Shown here: one piece after another, positions 1 to 14,204 of the stretch
Layout of the letters: every line of letters begins with the position of its first letter
Position numbering within the stretch: position 1 is the stretch's first letter
Source of the DNA: Trileptium ribeirensis
Taxonomy: Eukaryota > Nematoda > Enoplea > Enoplida > Thoracostomopsidae
Assembly (NCBI GenBank): GCA_030248225.1
Contig: JASANE010011638.1
Span: 208,057-272,056, forward strand
Reading direction: 5' to 3'
Length of the DNA stretch: 64,000 nt
The notes under the pieces: generated by a model
The model's database searches: none
What the model saw: only the letters and a program-made list of their open reading frames with translations
Told to the model about the DNA's origin: nothing
Program-made: the position numbers and the translations under genes

Positions 1-1108
1 TGGTAGTTAAGTAGCCAGCATTATAAATTACGTAAACATATAAATTAAAGCCTAGTGTCGATCACCATTAAACTCCGACCACCGAAATCAACGGCTGTTC
101 AACCGAGACTAAACTAAAAGATTGCTAAAGCCAGCTATAAGTTAGCTAATAAGAAAAACAAAGGCAGATTATGCAAATCATGCATTTCACGAAAACAACA
201 AAACAAATAAAATCAAATAAAAGGAGGACGTAGAAGGGAGGGAGGGATATAATAAACAAAAATATGAAAACCCGGAACAAAAGGAAACTTTTGGGTTTTT
301 GGTGCCTGGAGACCCACGGTAGCTTAGTGGACCCCCGTCACAATGACATTCGGCAAATGGAAATGTTACTAATAATTTTGCCCATAGCTTGGTAAATACA
401 CACAAAACACATATATACATTCAAAATGTAAAGAACATGTAAAAGTTTTAGTAAAACAGATCGCAAATGCGCGGGTTTTATTGTAGATAAAATAGACCCT
501 GATAGCTACGAAAAATAGTAAAGCTTAAATAAATATAAGCTTTCGAACGCCATAATATAGTTTCGTAACAAATGATTATTCGTTAGTTGGCTATGCACGT
601 ATTTTTTCGCGCGATAGAGTTATTCCGCTAAGCTGTAGCGTTTTATAGCAAAGATTGGTAAATATGTTTCCCGGAAGTTTAAAACTCGATACACTGCAAA
701 ATACAGATGCATATCTGAATGCAGCAAGATGCAAGACAAATGCGTTTCACCTTAGCCGCCTATTGCTTTAGGTGGTCAACAGACCTGTCAGGGGGAGGGT
801 CGGTGCTTCGTGCTGGGAGGAGAAAGTCCTGCGCCACAGGAGGTACAAGGGCAACCTATGTGCCCTCCCTATTACCATGTATATATAATTTTAATGCCAT
901 TTTAATATCTTTCTCATTTCACAACTCAGAATATCCGAGTCAACGTTTGTCTCAATGTAGAAATTACTTTGTCGGCATAAGTCAGGCATAGTTCATAGTA
1001 AGGCTTAACCACACAGATTTGTGGAATCGATAAAAGTTCCAGCTCAAACAGAGCTAAATTTGATTAATTGAGATGCAAGTGACATGTTATCATGCTAGCT
1101 GGTACAGC
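1..1108. other. No gene recognised
   Basis: AT-rich sequence with only short chance reading frames on both strands. I see no domain motif, splice-linked exon, RNA gene or clear repeat here. Confidence 0.5.
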
Positions 1109-1123
1109 AATAATAATAACAAC

Positions 1124-1218
<95 letters not shown>

Positions 1219-1231
1219 TAATAATAATAAT
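1109..1231. repeat. AAT trinucleotide microsatellite
   Basis: About 41 units of AAT/TAA with a few AAC interruptions near each end. Reading frames through it give only poly-Asn on the plus strand and poly-Ile on the minus strand, so they are not genes. It lies about 75 bp beyond the 3' end of the minus-strand LINE relic, a place where simple repeats are often found in CR1/L2-type elements; that link is inference. Confidence 0.98.
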
Positions 1232-1305
1232 GGATTTATAATGCGCCAATCTCAGTGAAAAATAAGCAAAACAGCAGATATAACACAAGTGAGGGTAATA
1301 TTATA

Positions 1306-2170
1306 TCATATTGTATCGTCTATTCCAGGAAATAGGAAAGTTTTTAATCGAGATTTAAATTTTGCAATTGATATACTAGGATCACGGAGGCTTGATGGCA
1401 GGTTATTCCATGCAAGTGGTGCAAGGGAGCCGAGACTGTTACTGCTCGAAAGGTCGATGTTGAGTATGCGACAGGCCGCTACGCGTGGCAGCACTGATAG
1501 TTTGACCATATCGGAGATATATGACGGTGCGCCGGTAGATATGGCATTGAAGAGAATGATGAGCATTTTGTACTGTATCCGCTTTTCAACAGGTAGCCAG
1601 TGGAGTCGTCGGAAAATCGGAGTAATGTATTCGCGTCCGCTTGTTTGTGACACTATCCGGGCTGCATTGTGGAACAGACTTCGCAGTGGAACGACATGAT
1701 ACAAAGACATACTGCATTACAGTAGCCTACTCGAGACATGACAAATGCTCGGACCACGCATTTTGCTGTCTGTTCGTCAAATCGTCGCCGCATTCGGCTA
1801 ATTTCGCGAAGATGCCATGTGCAGCCCCGCGAGAGAGCAGTTATGTGACGGTCGAAACATAGTTGACTGTCAAGCACCACACCCAGGATCTTTACATAGT
1901 CCGACAGTTGTATTACGGCATTATCAATGTGCAGACATGGCTTTCATGTGTCTTTGCGGCTGAAGTACATTAGTTCGGTTTTGAATCATTTAATTTAAGC
2001 TTATTGTTATAAAACCAATTTCGAAGAACGGCAAATAGGCGTTGAAGTATACTTATGACTTAGGTTAAATCTTTGGGGACAAAGTCTTTGTAAATTTAGA
2101 TGTCATCTGCGTAGCAGTGTACGTAAAGCCGGCCGCTGCGATTAGCTCGACGACAGGCACTGTATAGGAA
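1306..2170 (-). pseudogene. CR1/L2-like LINE reverse transcriptase, C-terminal remnant
   Basis: Minus-strand relic of a non-LTR retrotransposon polymerase. Reading from high to low coordinates, the catalytic box HCYADD is at about 2126-2109 and is followed at once by a stop codon. Then come the motif LGVVLDSQLCFDRHI and the block AFVMSRVGYCNA (to about 1700). After a frameshift follow the typical tail ITPIFRRLHWLPVEKRIQYK, APSYISDM and LAPLAWNNLPSSLRD. This order is the RT palm plus thumb/C-terminus of CR1/L2-clade LINEs. The endonuclease, ORF1 and the RT N-terminus are absent, as expected for a 5'-truncated copy. Several stops and at least one frameshift make it inactive. The clade is known from the motifs; CR1 versus L2 is not resolved. 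Confidence 0.88.
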
Positions 2171-5100
2171 CAGCCATGGAACAAAAATAGGAACAGCTGA
2201 AATCAACCAAATAAGTGCAGAAATTTACGGTGACCTTTATTAAATGGTACGGTTAATTGCTAAAATTACGCTGTAATATCTCATGCATACGCATGCTCAT
2301 AAAGGGGAGAGGGGCGATTATCTACCTCAAGCTCAGACCTCCTCGGGGGATCCCACCTGGGAGGTAGCCTGGAAGCGCCCCCCGCCCACACTCAGTTCTC
2401 GGCGAAGGCGAACGAAAAATTTTGGCATACAATTGGGAAAAACTTGCAAAAAGTAAGGAAAAATCAGTGAAATGAGTGCGAAAATATTTCGACAACTTGA
2501 GTCCCAAAAATTAAAAAAATTATCCCTCTCTGACGATCTCCCCGACAGCCTGGTACCGCCCGGCTAAAAACAACCCTCCGTGAGAATTTTAACCTAGTCC
2601 ATATATATATAAAGATTAGGCTCTAAGATTAGAAAAAGAAACTCACAAGAAAATTAATATAGGCTAGGCCTCAGGCCTGGGCTTAGTATGTGGCGAATAG
2701 CACATCTTAACTATTCATTTCTACTACAAACACATTCCAAGTGGAATTGATATTTAAACAAGAATCCCAATTGCTGACTGCAAGCCTTAACACGTAGGAA
2801 ATTTATATTCAACTTAGTTACGCCGTAAAAATTTAAATGATTTCAACGCAGATATTAATGTGCCTTCGTATCCAACAATGAAATAGCTATATTACTGTTA
2901 GGCGTCTCCCAGGTTATTAAGGGGTTTCCGGTCCAAACCCGCCCCAAAATTTACTAAAAACTCAGGGATTGGTCATAAAATTTCTTATTATATCCCTCCC
3001 CCCCTTTGATTCCTGTGTTTTCCTTTTCTCTCTTTTCTTCCTTGTTTTCGTGCTAATTTGCATAATTGACACTCATTTATTTTATTAGCTAACATGTGTT
3101 AGCTCTGTTTAATTTTAGTTTCATAAGTCTAGGTTCATCTTTGGTAGCGACAGGTGACTTTTGGAAACGAAAATAACTAACTTCCGGCTTTTTGAAAACG
3201 ATACAACGGGCCTAACTGAATACATTACATTCTATTAGTTTTCGACACATCGTTATCGGTGTATTGTTCTTGTCCGATAGTAATCACCTAGCTAGTCGGT
3301 CATCAATATTTTGAATTTAGTTACAAAATTTTGCGTTCTGTACGACCAGTTTTTTTTTATTCAATTGGTGTTCTTAAATTTCCAAAGATTTTATTATGGC
3401 TTATGGCTTTCAATGAGTGGATGCCAGTCATTAATTATACTCGTAAGAAAAGTTCACATTAATTATCTGTGTTCAAACTGGCTTAGACTTGTTACAAATC
3501 AATGATGAGTTGCAAAATCACTTCACAATTAGGTAGTTATTAATTTTTCTTATTTGTATTATCTTTCCCATATAAAGCTGGAGCGAGCACGAGTGTAACC
3601 ATAAACAATAACGTCCCTACCCTTAGAGTTCCAAAGCGAATTACTGTAACTGAGAAGTACCCTGTGGAGTGAGTCCGGACGGAAGCACGTGAGTAGATCC
3701 TTGGGTGAATTCGGGAAGTGGGAGACCAAGTAATTAATTGGGAACTAGAGAGAAGCTGCCAACTACTCAATAGTTATATGTAACAGGACCGTTCCGGTCC
3801 GTTACGTGCGTTTTTACATGATTTTGAAGACAAAATTGACTAGGAACACCTGAACTAACCCCAGAACCTAAGCCGAACAACGATCACCGAACCCTCATAG
3901 TCAGACTGGAGTATTTTAATCGATTCGTGGCAGAGTCACACGTTGCATGGTGTCACGGTCGTAATCGCTTTGTACATAATTTGTGCTTTGCTAACCTTTG
4001 TTGCCTAATTATGCTTATGACATGGTTTACTCTTATATGCAATTGCATGTTTTGTTTATGTTTATATAATGATTGCCTACCAACTTAAGCGGACACGTTT
4101 GAATTTGAAGGACTGGTTATTCCAGACACATTGGAGACGTAGCCTGAGAAAACTGAAATGACGATGGTAGCGATATTAATAGGACAGTAAATTTTTCTGG
4201 AACTCGACCAGCTGCCCACACGATTATGGCTTCAAAATCACGACCGTCCGGGAATAGGAGGCCATCGATTGCCCGAGTTGAACTATTGGCTGGATAGTCG
4301 TTGTGAGCAAGAATATAAAATTTACCTAGGCTAAATAATATACGTAGCCGTGGTCGCGAATAACATATGTAGCAATGGTCACGAAAAGAACAGAAAACTG
4401 CAAGCCTAAATTAATGGAAAGTTAAGGGTACGGTAGTTTCGACTATTTGGAAATGACGGCCGTCGGGCTCGTTTGTCGGTCCGTAGCCGTCTAATGGCTT
4501 GGATATCGGAAAAACGATCCGAATACTTTTCGATAGGGAATTTCACGGGCTTCCGGATGAGGCCAAAATGGCTCTAGTCGTACAAGGATTTAACTTTAAA
4601 TCGGAGGGGAAGACACGTTAAAACAGAATTAACAGCCGTTACTTACGCTAAGTTTGGCTGTTGATAGTGGTCCGGGGTAGGGATAATTTATATCTATATA
4701 TGTATATATATGTGTATCTATTTCGCTATCTGAGTTTAGCCCAAATATTCGGGCATCTAACGAACCCAAGCATGTCTCGATCTGATGAGCCATCACGCTG
4801 CTCTACAAGATGTCCCACGGTTTTGCGACCATTTCATAATGCGTTACAAATTTTGACATAAAACCCTGTCGGTTTTGTACCTCCCCGTACCCGATTCTCG
4901 ATCCTAAATGTGTACATGCGACCCCACATTCGACTCGCCTGATCTTGTTGAATACAACGATATACGGCGGGCCTCCGCCCGACTTGCCGTTATCCCGCGA
5001 CAACTCGCCAAAGTGCCCACTGTTTGGCATAATGACTAACGGTGGGTACAAAATACCTGAAATTTCATTCACAACTCGAAAATGGGCAAATCGCCCCTCA

Positions 5101-6190
5101 TTGTGTTCATCACGTCAAGACATCCCCGAATATACCCGCCGGGTTTCCGTCCTCCCACCCGTTAACTCAGGACAGCCATCGAAAGCGCCCCCGTCTTCGT
5201 CCAAACTCTCCTTTTGCAGCCGTTTTAACACTTTTTCGATTTTAACACGCGGGACCGACGTGTCGTCCCTTATCTGAATTGCCTAGTCGTGGCGAGTCCA
5301 ACGATGCCCGGCGGGCGTCGTTCAGCCCAGCCGTCAAGCCCGGAGAGCCCGCCAAAGTCCCCTATATTATTATACATGCGTCGACCCAAGTGGGTCTGGC
5401 CCCAGAACTGCGTATACCCCCTCGTGTTTGGTGTCATTCGGTCCCGTTTTTCGTCCTGGGAGCGAATTTGACCCCGCCCTGTCGAAATTACCACGGGGAT
5501 CCCCTGTCCCACCTTTTCCCGTGTCCCGCTCTCTTTTCTCTCCTTTTTCGCTCTCTATTTCCATTTGTTGTTGTTTCGTTGTCTTTTTTCTGTCTTTCAC
5601 CTCGACCGACCTCGCGGCCGCTGTTTGCGTTTGTTGTGGTTGTCGCGTGCGTCGTTCGTTCTCGACGCGTCCTCACCAACGCCGGATGTTTCGTCAAGGA
5701 CAACAGAGGCCACCGAGAAGACAAACGAAACAACACCAAAAAATATATTCATATATATTTACATATATTTTATGTATAAAATTTCAATAAATTTAATAGT
5801 TTTATAAACATATAACATATAGTATATGGAGGTAGCGCTGGAACGAAAGAAAGGGGGTATGTTTGGGGACCGGTAGTGGCCCCGGGACACCCGGCCAGGG
5901 GTGCCCGCCCGGTCAACGATCCCTCGGTGGATGCCCCGTCCTTGTTCCGCGTTAGGGCCCTGTCCGATGACCCACGCCCCCTGGGACGTTGCAAAGACGA
6001 AATAATAAGAGACTTCGCTCGACGTTCCGAACTGTCCGCACCATCAAAGGCTGTGCTTTGTATCTCGCTAAAGCCGACCTTGCTGGGCGGCGCCCTGAGA
6101 TGTCAAAAGACAGTGGCCAAAGAGATTAGCAGATGATGATGTTGATTGGTGAGGCAAGGGCCGGATATGCCGATTAGTCGGATTACTAGA
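2171..6190. other. Gene-free stretch, no element recognised
   Basis: No reading frame here has a motif I recognise. Most open frames between 4.9 and 6.1 kb come from a locally GC-rich stretch open in several frames at once, which suggests composition rather than coding. Short palindromes occur, for example GGACCG-ttc-CGGTCC at 3785-3799 and GACGGCCGTC near 4454. The sequence may be an old decayed transposon, but I cannot show it. Confidence 0.4.
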
Positions 6191-8171
6191 TTGATCGCGA
6201 TGTCCACGCGGGTTGCGTGGATGATTGATATTTGATTTTTTCGATCCGATTTACTTTCTGGTCATAATGCTCAGCCTTACGTGTTTGATTTAAACGATGA
6301 GGAAGCGGTTGAGCAACTCAGAAACGAACAGATTGTAAACGTTGTCCCCAAACTGGATGTATTGTGGGAAATTATGCGTTTCGGGACAATTGCTGATAGA
6401 AGTGATAATCGTTGACGACTTAGATGGTTGCTAATGTTTTAGTAATTAATGTCCTGGGATCAATCTAAGCAACATCCGGCGTTAATGGGGTGATTGATGT
6501 AGCACTTCAATAAGTAAAGGCTCGGAAATTCGTACTTTTAGAACATATGGGAATTGAGGTCGCAGATGCTCAACTTCCGATTATTCGGAAAGTTCAAATT
6601 TAATGTCGGCAAGCTTAATTGAAGCCGACTCTCTCTAAGGACAATGACGGCTTACGGTAGCTGTCAGTTTCAACCTTCCGGAAGTGGTTCCAATTGGACA
6701 TCGAAGTTGAAGCTCGAAAAAGGTGGGCAGTGGACAGTCGTCGTCAATTGGATAGCGACAAAATCGCTATCTTCTAACACGGGCAAGAAATCCGAGGTTG
6801 GGTGTGACACTCGGAGAATACGAATCAGTTCGACTTCGGCAGCGCGGAGTTCGGTCGACTCTACTGACCGGCTCCGACGCCTTATTCGTTGTTCATTAGT
6901 TTTACGCGGTTGTCGCGTGAATTGCAGCTCGACTAGTCTCTATTTTTAGTTTATGTTTTGACGGCTTAGCCGCATTGGTTTACCCAGCGTTTCTGTTTAG
7001 AGACCTGAGGGGACTTAGTTCCCCCAAGGCCGAATTAGCGGCAGATCAGTGTTCGGTTATAGACTGGTAGAGGTCCACTAAATTTCGTAGTCGACGGTAG
7101 CATAACACCCGTGTCCCTGTCGAGTCGATATTTTCTCGTCCGTCTTTTGGTAAACCCCCCTTCTCCCGGATCAGCTACACATAATATTTTTCTGGAATCT
7201 CTAACAAAGGTCGAGTTCCGATTCATGCGCTAGGAAAGGTTCTAGCCGAAGTGGTACTGGTTCCCCGTGGTCTTAGGTAGAACAAAAGCTCACTTTTTTC
7301 GGATGCAGTGGATCCACTTTTACATGGCTCAACAATATGAGTTAGGTATACAAAATTTTCCCTGAGACGACCACGGTTAAAGAAAAATTTTCTTGGTGGA
7401 ATGGAACGATTTATGATTTTTTTGGCTTACTGTTTACCGGCTTGTTTCTTTCAAAGTTTGCAGCTTGATGAAGGTTCGGCGCCCATATGGCATTTGAGGC
7501 CGGACGCAGGTGTAATTTAGGGAACGAGGACCCGGGCCGTTGCTGGCCCGCTCTGCCCTCGGGGTAAATAGTCAAATTTACAATTGTTTGGGATTTATAA
7601 GAAGCTAAGTAAATTTGGGAAAATCAGGCCCGGCACGATGGCCGAGGGTAGGCTCGGGGTCAGTGTTAGTTTTGCAGCGACAAATTCTAAGACGGAATTA
7701 CTTGAGTCTGAAATATCCTGCACATCAGTATTTGGTTCACGATTGGTAATGGCTCGATGATCACTTATATTTGTGACTATTATCACTATTGTTATTAGTA
7801 TTATCCGATTTTTACAATTATTTGATTCACGGTTTATGACGACTTTATGATCAGTTTATATGGTTTTTATTTATACGCAACCTCGTACGCCAGGGTACAG
7901 GTTAGGGCCATGTTTTAAGTACCGAGTATGAAAGTGACCTCGAAAACTTTGTAGGCTGATGTGGGTAGAGTGTCTCATAAAAAGGGTCTCGACCGGTCAA
8001 CGGCTGATCAAGCAATAAAACATTCACGCCCGCAGTCCCAGATCCGACCCGTGGGTTTGTACAATGTAGGTAGGGCTCAAATATACTCTAAACTTTAGTA
8101 CGCTTAGGGAGATTGGCGAGTTGGGCGCAAAATACGCCTTCTGGCCAGCGCCCCTACCGTCTGAAAATTAA

Positions 8172-8205
8172 CTCGATCTGAGGAAAACTTTGGCCTCAGA
8201 TCGAG
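8172..8205. repeat. Perfect 12-bp stem-loop
   Basis: CTCGATCTGAGG at 8172-8183 is exactly complementary to 8194-8205, with a 10-nt loop. It could form a strong RNA hairpin or DNA cruciform. No open frame or T-tract suggests a bacterial-type terminator, which would not apply in this genome anyway. Confidence 0.9.
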
Positions 8206-8455
8206 CAGGAGCAAAACCCCTGATTATTTTAGTAGCGACTTGATCGCTGAGTTTTGATTCTTTTTCTTTTACGGCATGGTGACCCGTTAGGTCGTATGTA
8301 TAGTGGGGTTCAGATTCAGATATTCGGGGTTTAGATTCCAATGCAGGTTCATATATATATGTGTTCCAGATTTTACTTCAGAGTTCTCTCTCTCTGCCCA
8401 TTTAGTGTCAATCATTAGCACAAGGACTGAAGTCCTCGCTCGTCCTTATACCACG

Positions 8456-8491
8456 CCAACGCTCGTGAAATATCAAATTTACGAGCGTTGG
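8456..8491. repeat. Perfect 11-bp stem-loop
   Basis: CCAACGCTCGT at 8456-8466 pairs exactly with 8481-8491 across a 14-nt AT-rich loop. A smaller hairpin, AGGACT-ga-AGTCCT, lies about 30 bp upstream. Together with the 12-bp stem 250 bp away it makes a local cluster. Confidence 0.9.
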
Positions 8492-11400
8492 TAGCGACTG
8501 CATATGATGGCAGCGCAGTACAACGCTGCAATGGCAGTGCATCACACACAACAACAACAAAAGAAAAGAAAGACGACAGAGGAGAAAGAAAAGACACAAG
8601 AGAAAAGACGAGGAACACCAGAGCTAAGGCCATAGGACTAAGGACTCGGGACGTAGAAAGGGTTAGGAGGTGGTCACGAAGGGACCGCCAAGGCCTGGAA
8701 CTACAGGAATCCTGCCCTGTGGAGCCAGGGGCAGGCCCATCAAGCTTTTGTCTAGGAAAACATAAAAAAATGGTAGAAATACGGGTCAACTTTGAGCCTG
8801 CCCCGTGCCCCAGACAGAAACGACAAAAACGCCTCCAGATCGTAGGACATAGCTCTATTGTAGGAGAGTCCCAATTGCCAGTCAAGACGCCTGGGATGCT
8901 GAAGTTGACTGCTCGGGAGAACGCCAAGGATGGCTCAAAAGCGCCCCAACCGGTTTAGGTCGATGAAAGAGTAGGTAGGGGCGACCCTTCAAAGTACTCA
9001 GAATTGCCGTCCCGGCCGTCACAGCGTAGATTAGGACATTTTCCGCCACCAAAATCAGTTTCATCACCGTAAGGCTACCCCTCGCCAATTTTGAGGCTAG
9101 GGGGCAGCCCCAGCTTCGCTCAGATGATAACCTATATTTCTCCATTACACATATGTATGTATATATATAGGATATTGATAGGGACGCGCTCGGTGAAGAG
9201 GGCATTAAGGCTAGATACGCTAGGGATTAGGGATTACTTTGAATATGATCAGTCGTTGGGAACGTCGTTGTTAGCCTTTAACGTAAGGATTGCCTTAGGG
9301 CGAAAAAACAATAGGAAAAGCTCAATAGTGACATAGGACACAATTTTGTAGGACCTGGATAGTATCACGGACGGAGGTTTAGCACGGCCATTGCTCACCT
9401 GTTTGCTTTATGATTAACTTTTGTGCATAACCATGTATTGTGTTGTACCATATACAGTCGAACCAATATGACCATGCATTGATTTGTATCACATGAACCA
9501 TTGTAACCTGGCATTGATTTATACCATACTCTGCTGACTTAGTATTATAGTGATCTGACGTACTCCAGGAGTCCACGTTTTCTTGTGTGCAGTCCCTCAC
9601 CTTTTTGAGCCAGACGAACGACCCCGACTTTCTCGCCCTCGCCGGACTGACCTGCGACCGAGCAAGCACGCCTCCTGTACTTTGCCCTAGTAGTGTAATT
9701 GAATTACGGTAACGCCGCGTGTTACCAAGAGCGAATTTGGACGTGCACCGGAACCCATTCTCCGACTCATAGCTAAGTTAATTGCTGCCGGCATAGGATG
9801 CCTCGGGAATGACAGACTCTGGCCCGGCTTTTTCCGGGATCTTACTCGCTCGCGCCACCCCCCCCCCCGCCTGAGTGACGATTTACCTGCGGACCTGATA
9901 AGAAAGCGGAGACTACCGGCCCATCGCGACGTATAACCTGTTTTGTCACATACTCTCCGCGTTTGATATTCATGCCTGACTTGTACTATATGCAACCTAA
10001 AAATAAAATCTTGAGATTGACACACGGCGTCCTGCGTTGTTCATCCCTTGGAGCAACACGAATGTCCGCTCGGACCGGTTAACCTTGCACGCCCTGGCTT
10101 GTGGGTGAGAATATCCCAAGCCTTGACGTGTACGGTTCACCTTCAAATGTTGATGTAGAAAGAGGAGAGAAATGCCGCGAGAGAATAATACACAAAGTTT
10201 TATAACGGAATCACGCTCAGAAACGGCACACTCAAATTTCGAGTAAAATTTACTAGGGAAATACTTCACCAATGCAAACACCCGTAAGCGATCATCAATG
10301 TATCACTAAGAGTATCCGACGTTAAACTTTCAGGGACTGTCAGAACCCTGTGGGGGCTACAAAGGCTACAACGAATCAATAGGGTTAGAACCTTTGCAAA
10401 GCGAGATCAAGTTGAGACTCCTAGCAAAACTAAACTTTCGTTCAAATCTACTTTTACTGATAACGAACTAAACAACTTCCAGATAAGTTCATAATAGGGA
10501 ATAACGGTCTGGCATCATGACCTGTGAGCAGGTGTCGATGTCAACCTCCCTGGGGGACCTCAGAAATCATGCCGACATACTAGACACGTGCGCAACCAAT
10601 CGGGCGGGGTCCGAACACACCTCGTGAAGCGCGCCTGCGGCTTGCTAAGCTCCATAGCTTCTTGGGTCTGACCAAGAAAAGTGTCAAAATCACAAAATTT
10701 ACGGTCCACCCTTGAGGTTATGATAGCCGGGGTCGTATGGGCATGGTGTTAGGAAGTTGCGCCATGCAGCTGCGTACCGTTATTACACCTATCTAAATAC
10801 GTTGCTCAGACAAAATATTTACACGTTTAACATTTTCTTAACTCTTGCCGATTTGCCTAAACCTGGGTTGTTAAAATGAATTTAGTGTGCTGACGTTACC
10901 ACGATTCGACGCAGCTCAGTGTATAAACAAATATAAGAAACACACTGTCGTTTGTAATGTCTGTAGACGTTTACCGTCGGCTTCGCGTGTAGTTTCCTAC
11001 CTATTCTGGGTGTTCAGGAAAGTTTTAATTCTGCGGTAAGTTTTCCTAATTGGTCGCAGGAGTCGTACTCACACAGTAATATGTTTGATACATTTATGGA
11101 ATCGGCGAGTCACGCTAAGGTTTGCTTCTTCAATGCGTGTGTCAAACCTGAACGTGGGTCGTCGATAGGGGTTACGGATTTCAAACCCCTTCGAATATCT
11201 ATCGCTAGTAGGGTCAGCAAATCACTTGGTCACATTGGGTTTGATTTAGCGTTTATTGATGATTCAAAATCATATATGGACAAGAACATACTGTACGGGT
11301 GAATACAACGGATACAATGTCACTAGTATGGTGCGCTATTAGGAGAATGAGCAGGGTGACAAACGGGGTAAGTTGCGGAGTCATTGCCTTTTTCATGGAA

Positions 11401-14204
11401 CTCTCACAGCTGAATCAAATTTCGGCGTAAACTACAAAGCCTTTTCTAACGACAGCTGCGCTTACCTTACTCATTAAAAATGGGTCAAATCAAAAGCAAA
11501 TACCGGTAAGTAATACGGAGCGTGAATCGGTTAGTTATAAAAAGAGGCACCATTAAACTAACTACTCGCTCGGCACTACGATTGCTACTAGACTGTACTC
11601 CGACAAAACAACAGGTTCAGGTAAGCGAAAGGCGGTAAAATAACAGGTACAAATGATGCATACGGGACAAAGCGTACAAAGTGGAATTTGCGGGTCGGGA
11701 TCTTGCTCATCCTAATCACGGCTATGGTACATCATAAGCAAACATTGGTAAATGCGGTAAATTAGCGATTGGATTAACATACGACAAAATGTTATAACAA
11801 ATGAGTAACGGTACATGTCGGTATAACGATAAGTGTGGGAGGTAATCCTCGGTGCGACTCTTAACTTTCTCTAGTGCGACAATGGTACGACCGTTCTTTT
11901 CCTACTCGCATACATACATACGTACGGTGACCATTAGTATGAGATAAAATTTTCATCAGGTTGCACATATATAACCGGTTAATTTTGGGTCCAATTCTCT
12001 ATAAAACCATTCCTCAAGCACGGTGACAAAACGGTAAAATTTGGCCTTAAATCGAGGCTCATTTGTGACCTAAATAACTACAAAAACGGACTTTTACGTG
12101 TCCATACACAAGAGCTAAAATAGTGCTAAACTAGGCCGGGTAGAATTATCCTACGAGCGGTTTATGGGTTCCGGTAAATTGAGGTTGGGACCGAATTTTC
12201 TAACTTCTCAGCTTTTCCTGATCCAAAACTATTACAAAAATTTAATACGTGGTGTACATTAACTGTACTTTACCAACACTAGGAAAAATAATATTTTATT
12301 TTGTTCGCCAAATTCACACAATTTTAAAAGACGCTGGATCGAGCCAGATCCAGGGAAAAGTGAGAAATCATTAACTCAAGAGGTAAATCGAGGTTGACTC
12401 TAAGCTTTCCTTCACGCTTAGCTCAGCGGAACAATATTCTATATTCTTACCAAAAAGTACAGCGCTACTACGAGCAGTAAAGGAAAGAATTCCTAAAATC
12501 TAAACTCGGAAGTGCAACTTAGGGTATTTCGCGTCCTAATACGAGACAATTTTGGTAATGTTTGGTTTGGCATAGTTCGTAAACTTATTTAGCCTATTGC
12601 AGAGTTCCAAACGGACTCTTAATAACCTTACTAAAGAGTTGAAGGCGTAGCCTTGGCCTTCAACTTCCACGGCTACAATAAATGTATAAAATAATATGGT
12701 GTTCGGCGGTAATTCTATCAAAAGGTACTGCTCTAAACTGAATACAGATCTAAGGTCTTACAAGTGCATTGTGTACTAAAGGGGTTTGTTCAATTTGGAC
12801 CAAAAGATCGTACTAATTTGACGGTTTGCTTATCCGGGTCAACAAACGGTTAAGAATTTTATTGATTCGTCCTATGACAGGTTTCCTTGATCTATGGCAA
12901 TAAACGATACGTTTAAACGTGCAAGTAGGCCATTACCGAAGTAATGAGCCGTTTTGGGGCATTCCTAATTTCTACTAGTTCAAACGGGCTAACAAACTTA
13001 GCTTACTTAATTGATTTTCTGTACTAATTGGATATCTTAACTCAATTCCTTAATGCGGAGGTCGTTCTAAAAAGATAGATTCGTTCATTATTGCTATCAC
13101 GTCCAGGCACTCATGTGGACCAAGGGACAAGCTTGGGAGAGTCCCTACTTCACGGCACAATCAATAAATTCTCTGGGTTAAATTAACTGATGCCGAAAAT
13201 AGATGCCGGCTATGCATTATCATTATAAAAATTTCATGCCAATTCAGGGCGTAGGGGCAGGGGTTAAAATTGCATTCAGGTACCTATAAATTTGGCTAAA
13301 ACTAGAACTATACATGGCAATGCCTCGTAGGTCATCGGCACTATCCTAAAAATACTGAATCTTAGGTTATTTTGACTTGAAAACGGCTCTCGAAAAGAGC
13401 TCTAATCGGTACTAAAATTGGATTAATATTCCTAGCGTTTCGTACTTGACGAAACGGGTCAATAAGGGGCGGTCTCGGTTGACGAGACAACCGTAACAAA
13501 TTTACTGAAATTCACTCTGTTTGTAACCTCAGATTGTTCGGGTTCCTAGATTCCGACCGAGATTTTGAGTCCAACTCGGTAGAGGCTGGGGAAAACCTAT
13601 AATTTTCGATATCTCTCTAATTTGCCAGTCTTTTTCTGTGAAATTTTGCACAGTGGCTGGGCTCGATATTTATCGATTTACTAGGACCGAGTCAACGGTC
13701 CTCACAAAAATTGATCCGTCGGGCCGGGACCCGATAGATCCTATATCGCGGCTAGCGACATCGTCAGCTTTGATACACAAAAAGTTTACTACTGCTACTA
13801 CATTTACCAACTGGTAAATTTAATATTTTCCATGCAGCGGCCGTATATCGGAGATTCGAGTCTCCGACGGCTTTCTAGCTGCATTGATGACTATAGTCAG
13901 AGAAAGGAGAAACATATAACTGAACTATAAAGCTAAAAGCTTGGAAAAATGTGTGCAAAACCAGGACCAAAACCTATCTGTGAAACTATATGTACAACTA
14001 CATACGGCAAGGAATTCTATGAAATATGTGTAGACCCTGAGCGAATTTTGCGCTGCTCGGGTTCATATTTTTCTTAATTTTAGAACGGACTTCGGCTTTG
14101 CCGGGCTTAGTAGCTCAAATGATGGGCCTAGCGGGCCTCTATTTGTACGATAAAAATTTTTAAATTCCTGGAAGGAATTTTCAGTCATGAGCATTTAAAG
14201 TTTT

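Larger units (their letters stand above)
6190..12300. other. Gene-free stretch with scattered perfect hairpins
   Basis: No gene recognised. One short plus-strand frame ends near 6414 and is acidic and helical (contains FDLNDEEAVEQLRNEQ), reminiscent of retroelement gag but not identifiable. Perfect stem-loops include GATAGCGA at 6751 (8 bp), a 12 bp stem at 8172, AGGACT at 8424 (6 bp), an 11 bp stem at 8456, GGTAAC near 9708 (6 bp) and AGGGGTT at 11167 (7 bp). The hairpins share no obvious sequence. Confidence 0.45.

Noticed and set aside
1064..1288. Reading frames of poly-Asn and poly-Ile on the two strands
   Set aside because: Produced entirely by the AAT microsatellite.
4777..4830. CTGATGAG core near 4780 and TGATGAGC near 16341 as possible hammerhead ribozymes
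   Set aside because: No GAAA box and no fitting three-stem fold around either site.
5279..5807. Several overlapping open frames of 80-166 codons in a GC-rich stretch
   Set aside because: Open in most frames at once with no motif; composition effect.
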